From: Spirochaetales bacterium
GTDB taxonomy: Bacteria; Spirochaetota; Spirochaetia; SZUA-6; JAFGRV01
DNA: 34,461 nt
Assembly: GCA_016928415.1 (NCBI GenBank)
Contig: JAFGKU010000156.1
Span: 1-34,461, forward strand
Direction: 5' to 3'
In this document: positions 30,739 to 34,461 of the stretch, piece after piece
Layout: the number at the start of each line of letters is the position of its first letter
Position numbering within the stretch: position 1 is the stretch's first letter
Position numbers and translations under genes: made by a program
The notes under the pieces: generated by a model
Told to the model about the DNA's origin: nothing
Seen by the model: the letters and a program-made list of their open reading frames with translations, nothing else
Database searches by the model: none

Positions 30739-31881
30739 ATGCCGGAAAAATTTTTATCAAAACTCTTAAAGCTGTTACCGGAACTGTTATCCCTCTATCG
30801 TTCGTCTATGGGACTGCCTGAGAAAAAATTACCACCGGACCGTTTGACGAAAAACGAGTTATTGAATGTGGCTCGGTGGGTCAGGCAGTTGTCGGGGGGA
30901 TTGACGGAAAACCGGGAATTGATCGGCGAAGTGTACATGAATGAGGATGAATGGCTGTCCGCGTATTTATTGTATTATTTCCCCATATCCTTTATTCAGT
31001 CCTCGCACGGGATCGGGCTGCTCGGAAATTTTTCGTCCAGGCTGGAGAAAATGAACGCCCTCGATCTGGGTTCCGGCCCCGGCCCCTGCAGCCTTGCCCT
31101 CTGGAACCAGGGTGTGCGGAATGTACTTGGCCTGGAAAAAAGCAGGAAGGCCATCTGGCTTGCCGAAGAACTTGCCCGCCGGGTCGGCGCGCCGTGCGTA
31201 TTTCAGCATCATGATGCCCTCAAAAACAGGCCTTTGCCCGATCGCCGGTTTGACTTGATAATAGCCGGTCATTTTTTCAATGAATTGTGGTCTAAATCGG
31301 AAACGAGAATCCGGCTCAGAATTGAATACCTGAACAAGGTTATGAAGCATCTAAATAAGGACGGTTATCTGATTTTGTTTGAACCCGCCCTGACAAGTAC
31401 AAACCGGGATACGCTCAGGTTAAGGGACGGGCTGCTTGAAAACGGGTATACCGTTCATTACCCGTGTTTCTTCCAGGGCGGCTGCCCTGCGCTTGAGCCG
31501 GAGAACGGGGCCTGCTACACGGAAATATACTGTCAATTACCGGGATTTCTCAAAGCCATTATCCGGGCGGCCCGATTCAGGAAGGAAAACCTGAAGTATA
31601 CCCTTTTTATTATGGGCAGGCGGGAAAAGACGGGAATAAACACCTTCAAGGACGGCTGCCGGGTAGTTTCGTCCCTGATGGAATCGAAAAGCGGACGTCT
31701 GCGTTATTATATCTGCGGCCGGGACGGGCGTTTCACGATATCAGCCCCGGGGGACCTTGAAGCGGATTATATGAAGACTTTTCTTACCCTCAAAAGAATG
31801 GACGTTATCAGCTTCCGCTCGGTTGAAAAAAGAAAAAACGGAATCGGTTTAACCCCTGAAAGTAAATTAGAACGGTTATAA
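30739..31881 (+). CDS. Rsm22-like SAM-dependent methyltransferase family protein
   Basis: This 380-residue protein has a class I methyltransferase core with ALDLGSGPGPCSLAL (107-121). A later block, GYLILFEPALTSTNRDTLRLRDGLL, is typical of the Rsm22/METTL17 family. A cysteine cluster follows: Cys243-x5-Cys249-x9-Cys259-x5-Cys265. Mitochondrial Rsm22/METTL17 binds a [4Fe-4S] cluster through a similar CX5C-containing motif and helps assemble the small ribosomal subunit. By analogy this protein may act on 16S rRNA or 30S maturation. It begins 4 bp after the DUF362-ferredoxin gene. Its last 6 bp overlap the convergent GGDEF gene. Confidence 0.8.
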   Translation: MPEKFLSKLLKLLPELLSLYRSSMGLPEKKLPPDRLTKNELLNVARWVRQLSGGLTENRELIGEVYMNEDEWLSAYLLYYFPISFIQSSHGIGLLGNFSSRLEKMNALDLGSGPGPCSLALWNQGVRNVLGLEKSRKAIWLAEELARRVGAPCVFQHHDALKNRPLPDRRFDLIIAGHFFNELWSKSETRIRLRIEYLNKVMKHLNKDGYLILFEPALTSTNRDTLRLRDGLLENGYTVHYPCFFQGGCPALEPENGACYTEIYCQLPGFLKAIIRAARFRKENLKYTLFIMGRREKTGINTFKDGCRVVSSLMESKSGRLRYYICGRDGRFTISAPGDLEADYMKTFLTLKRMDVISFRSVEKRKNGIGLTPESKLERL

Positions 31882-33018
31882 AAACACCTTTTCATAGAGA
31901 ACTATCTGGTTTCGCCCGTGTTCCTTGGCGTAATAAAGGGCTTTATCCGCCCGGGCAATGATATCTTCACATTTTTTATCCTGGGAATGGAATTCGGATA
32001 TTCCAATGGAAAGGGTAACCGAAAAGACGGCATTTTCAGGACCTTCGAATTTTATCTGGCTGAATCGTTCGGCAAGCCGGATTGACGGTCCCAGTGCGTT
32101 ATTGGAATTGGTCTCGGGAAGGATGATGATGAATTCCTCGCCCCCGAAACGGCCGGCAATATCGTTCTCCCTTAATATTTCTTTATCAAGGAATAATTTT
32201 CCCAGCGCCTTCAGTACGGAATCCCCTGCCAGGTGCCCGTATGTATCATTGATTGTTTTGAAGTGGTCCAGGTCAATCATGAGGATGGAGAAGGTACCGA
32301 AATGGTCCAGTATGCTGCCTATCGGTTCATGGTCGAATTTTCTGTCTTTGTTCGTGATATTCTGCGCTTCTTTCGGGAGCACGCTGTTTTCAAGCCGCCA
32401 TAAGTCTCTCGTGGTCCGCTTGCGTTCCTGTTCCAGAAAATCGAACAAGGCGCTTCGGTTATAGATGTTTGTCAGGTTGTCGATTCTGTTTTTCTTTTCC
32501 AGCTCTTTATTGAGTATTTCAATTTCTTTATTTTTTTTGCTGATCAATTCCGAATAAACGACAACCTTGAAAGAATCGGAAATATAACTGGATAACCTGT
32601 CGGTCAATGTGGAATTCTTGAGGAGCAGGTTCGCATAGAAGTTCAGATTGTTGGCCTGCAGATCAATCTCGTGCCCGCTGCAGAGATTGAAATGATTTTC
32701 ACTGTACAGGCCCTGGTTTTTTTCTTTCCCGCCTGAATTGCTTGTGTTTATCAAAATGTAATTGGAAAAGGTAAATTTGTATGACGATTTAACGTAGTCG
32801 GAAATTCTTTTACTGTTTGATTTGAAAGAAGTCTCCTCGATGATAATAATGCTTCTGAGAATGCCCGATTTCTGGAGCTCATTGATGCAGTTTGAATTTA
32901 TAAAGTCATCGCAGGACATAATTTGAACGGGTGTGGACGCTATTTTTGCCAGGACTTCGAAGATGTCCATGAATTCGTTTAAGCTGTCTTCAAGTATAAA
33001 AATTATCCCTTTTTGCAT
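31876..33018 (-). CDS. GGDEF diguanylate cyclase with degenerate N-terminal domain
   Basis: This 380-residue protein makes cyclic-di-GMP from two GTP. The active site GGEEF is at 292-296, with metal-binding Asp249 in LMIDLDHFK. An inhibitory I-site REND (283-286) lies five residues before GGEEF, so product inhibition is expected. A coiled-coil stretch (about 158-180) joins the GGDEF domain to an N-terminal region (1-150) that resembles a receiver domain but lacks clear phosphoacceptor residues. An extra charged segment of about 40 residues (200-240) interrupts the start of the GGDEF domain. No membrane segments are seen. The PilZ protein at 26982 is a possible receptor. Confidence 0.92.
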   Translation of the reverse strand: MQKGIIFILEDSLNEFMDIFEVLAKIASTPVQIMSCDDFINSNCINELQKSGILRSIIIIEETSFKSNSKRISDYVKSSYKFTFSNYILINTSNSGGKEKNQGLYSENHFNLCSGHEIDLQANNLNFYANLLLKNSTLTDRLSSYISDSFKVVVYSELISKKNKEIEILNKELEKKNRIDNLTNIYNRSALFDFLEQERKRTTRDLWRLENSVLPKEAQNITNKDRKFDHEPIGSILDHFGTFSILMIDLDHFKTINDTYGHLAGDSVLKALGKLFLDKEILRENDIAGRFGGEEFIIILPETNSNNALGPSIRLAERFSQIKFEGPENAVFSVTLSIGISEFHSQDKKCEDIIARADKALYYAKEHGRNQIVLYEKVFL

Positions 33019-33088
33019 ACCTTAACTGTTACGAGATAATTATAGGTTGTTAATTGTTATTTTTCAAGGAAAATTGGAATCTAAAAAA

Positions 33089-33117
33089 TTGACTTTTTTC
33101 ATTTATTGGAGTATAAG
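33089..33117 (+). promoter_or_regulatory. Promoter of the MFS transporter gene
   Basis: TTGACT (33089-33094) and TATAAG (33112-33117) are spaced 17 bases. Transcription would begin about 12 bases before the ATG at 33136. Confidence 0.6.
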
Positions 33118-33135
33118 ACTTAATTCACTGAGAAT

Positions 33136-34362
33136 ATGATTACAAAAAAAAATCTGAGTGCCCTCAGGCTAAAATTCATTTTCTGGTTCGTTTTTGTAGG
33201 CACGGCTTCGGTCACACCGTTTATAGGCCTGTATTATAAAAATGTCCTCAGGGCTCCTGACGGCGCTCCCTTCATAGAACTCATCGGGGTGCTTCTTTTT
33301 GTCAATCCATTGTTCAGCCTTTTGTCAAACCCGCTTATCGGTATCCTGTCCGACAAGTTCAAGATCAAGGATAAGCTGCTGTTTACCTGTTCCGTTTTTC
33401 TGGTGGTTGGTGCCGTATTCACCGTATTACCTGGATTTTCCTCGTTTTATCCCGGCAATCTCTTTCTCCGTTTCGGTTTCCTGGCGCTGGGAGTATTGTT
33501 TATCGGTTTTTTTCAAAGCCCTATTATTCCGCTCCTGAATACCGAAACACTCGATTTTCTGCATAACAACAATCTGGACAGAAGGAACTACGGGAATTAC
33601 AGGGTTGTCGGAACACTCTCGTGGATAGTCGTTACATTTATTATGGGAATCGTACTCCATTTATTTAACGATATGATCATTACCCTGTTTTTTTATGCGG
33701 GCGGGTTTTGTGTTGTAGCGTTTCTTGCCATTAAAGGAATGAAGGCCAAGTTAAAACCCGTCAAGCTTCCCTGGCACCTTTTAAAAGGCGACCGGTATTT
33801 TCAAAAATTTCTCGTTTTTGTGTTTCTCCAGAGCATGGGTTTATTCAGTTCGTTTAATTTCACCTCCTATTTTATGGATGATTTGAATGTGGGGCTTTTT
33901 TTTATAGGACTATCATTTGCCGTAGCCGCTTTTCTGGAAGTTCCCGTTATGTTGAAATCGAGGCAGATTATCCATAAATTCGGCTATAGAAAAATGATCA
34001 TGGCCGGTACGGTAATCCTCATAATCAAGCTGTTCCTTTTATTCATATTCGCACCCTTAAGGATTGCCTGGCTTATGGTCCTGGCCATGTCCGTCCACGG
34101 TTTGGGCTTCGGTCTGCAGAACAATGGCATGATTGAATTGATCGCTGAACAGGCACACAAGGACCTTCGGGCGACTTATATGAACCTTTTCAATATGGTC
34201 AGAATGATTGCCATTGCCTTCGGTAATCTTCTCAACACATATATCATAAAATTTTTTGATTCAACATGGATGATATTCGTGAATGCCCTGGTGGTGTCAA
34301 TAGCAATTTTCTATTTTTTCTTGTTTGTGAGGGAGAAAAATTTTGCTGAAAGGGGCGGCTGA
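33136..34362 (+). CDS. Major facilitator superfamily transporter (MFS_1-like)
   Basis: This 408-residue inner-membrane protein has about 12 transmembrane segments and the MFS layout of two six-helix halves. The N-terminal half has GILSDKFKIKDKLL after helix 2, the conserved loop 2-3 signature (G-x-x-x-D-x-x-x-x-K). The region LLNTETLDFLHNNNLDRRNYGNYRVVGTLSWI recalls the LacY/nucleoside:H+ symporter-like branch. The central loop is basic. The substrate cannot be predicted. Only a weak CTGAGAAT precedes the ATG. It is divergent from the GGDEF gene and nothing else follows in the window. Confidence 0.85.
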   Translation: MITKKNLSALRLKFIFWFVFVGTASVTPFIGLYYKNVLRAPDGAPFIELIGVLLFVNPLFSLLSNPLIGILSDKFKIKDKLLFTCSVFLVVGAVFTVLPGFSSFYPGNLFLRFGFLALGVLFIGFFQSPIIPLLNTETLDFLHNNNLDRRNYGNYRVVGTLSWIVVTFIMGIVLHLFNDMIITLFFYAGGFCVVAFLAIKGMKAKLKPVKLPWHLLKGDRYFQKFLVFVFLQSMGLFSSFNFTSYFMDDLNVGLFFIGLSFAVAAFLEVPVMLKSRQIIHKFGYRKMIMAGTVILIIKLFLLFIFAPLRIAWLMVLAMSVHGLGFGLQNNGMIELIAEQAHKDLRATYMNLFNMVRMIAIAFGNLLNTYIIKFFDSTWMIFVNALVVSIAIFYFFLFVREKNFAERGG

Positions 34363-34461
34363 ACTTATCATTTTTCGAGTAATTCCCGCTGTCCCCTAAA
34401 TCCAAATAGAACAATGACTTAGGGATTGGATAAAAATCAATTTACCCCAGAAATAATACAA

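Overview
The window looks like chromosomal DNA from a free-living or environmental spirochaete. I base this on several genes that resemble families I associate with spirochaetes: a DUF2259-like secreted protein at 3849-4541, a DUF5312-like protein at 27990-29564, and paired FecR-domain envelope proteins at 24095-26963. Lipoproteins with spirochaete-type lipoboxes and OmpA/beta-barrel-like exported proteins fit the same picture. Family names are recalled, not searched. Base composition is moderate with AT-rich intergenic DNA. There is no phage, CRISPR array, rRNA operon or complete insertion sequence. The one RNA gene I find is a tRNA-Leu(GAG) at 6335-6419.

Layout. 1-6137: the tail of an OmpA-like gene with its terminator, fabZ, a polyprenol/diacylglycerol-kinase-like membrane protein, a PLP aminotransferase, an unknown membrane protein, the DUF2259-like protein, and an rlmE + Gfo/Idh oxidoreductase pair. 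6335-9404: tRNA-Leu, citrate synthase and a large lipoprotein. 9405-10622: a 1.2-kb AT-rich stretch with only a truncated GxxExxY gene, a perfect 32-bp palindrome beside a consensus DnaA box, and an 8-G tract. 10623-14815: two carbohydrate-esterase-type hydrolases flank a fused tRNA-guanine transglycosylase/MnmC-like methyltransferase, with two copies of a dispersed repeat nearby. 14956-16701: a HATPase-HDOD signalling protein and a glutaredoxin. 17026-19743: a divergent chorismate-synthase homologue, hisA and a small protein. 19881-22475: a three-gene operon of exported proteins of unknown function. 22551-23831: peptidase T. 24095-27338: two FecR-domain envelope proteins followed by a PilZ protein. 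27398-34362: YjbQ, the DUF5312-like protein, a DUF362-ferredoxin coupled to an Rsm22-like methyltransferase, a GGDEF diguanylate cyclase and an MFS transporter.

Themes. RNA and ribosome modification recurs: RlmE, the TGT-MnmC-like fusion and the Rsm22-like protein. Cyclic-di-GMP signalling is represented by a PilZ receptor and a GGDEF enzyme with an intact inhibitory site. Envelope proteins without recognisable families make up a large share of the coding sequence. Several genes lack a Shine-Dalgarno sequence and have promoter-like boxes almost touching the start codon, which suggests leaderless or very short-leader mRNAs. Three kinds of intergenic repeat are present. The strongest candidates for something new are the TGT-MnmC-like fusion, the AroC homologue that has lost two signature motifs, and the FecR-FecR-PilZ cluster.
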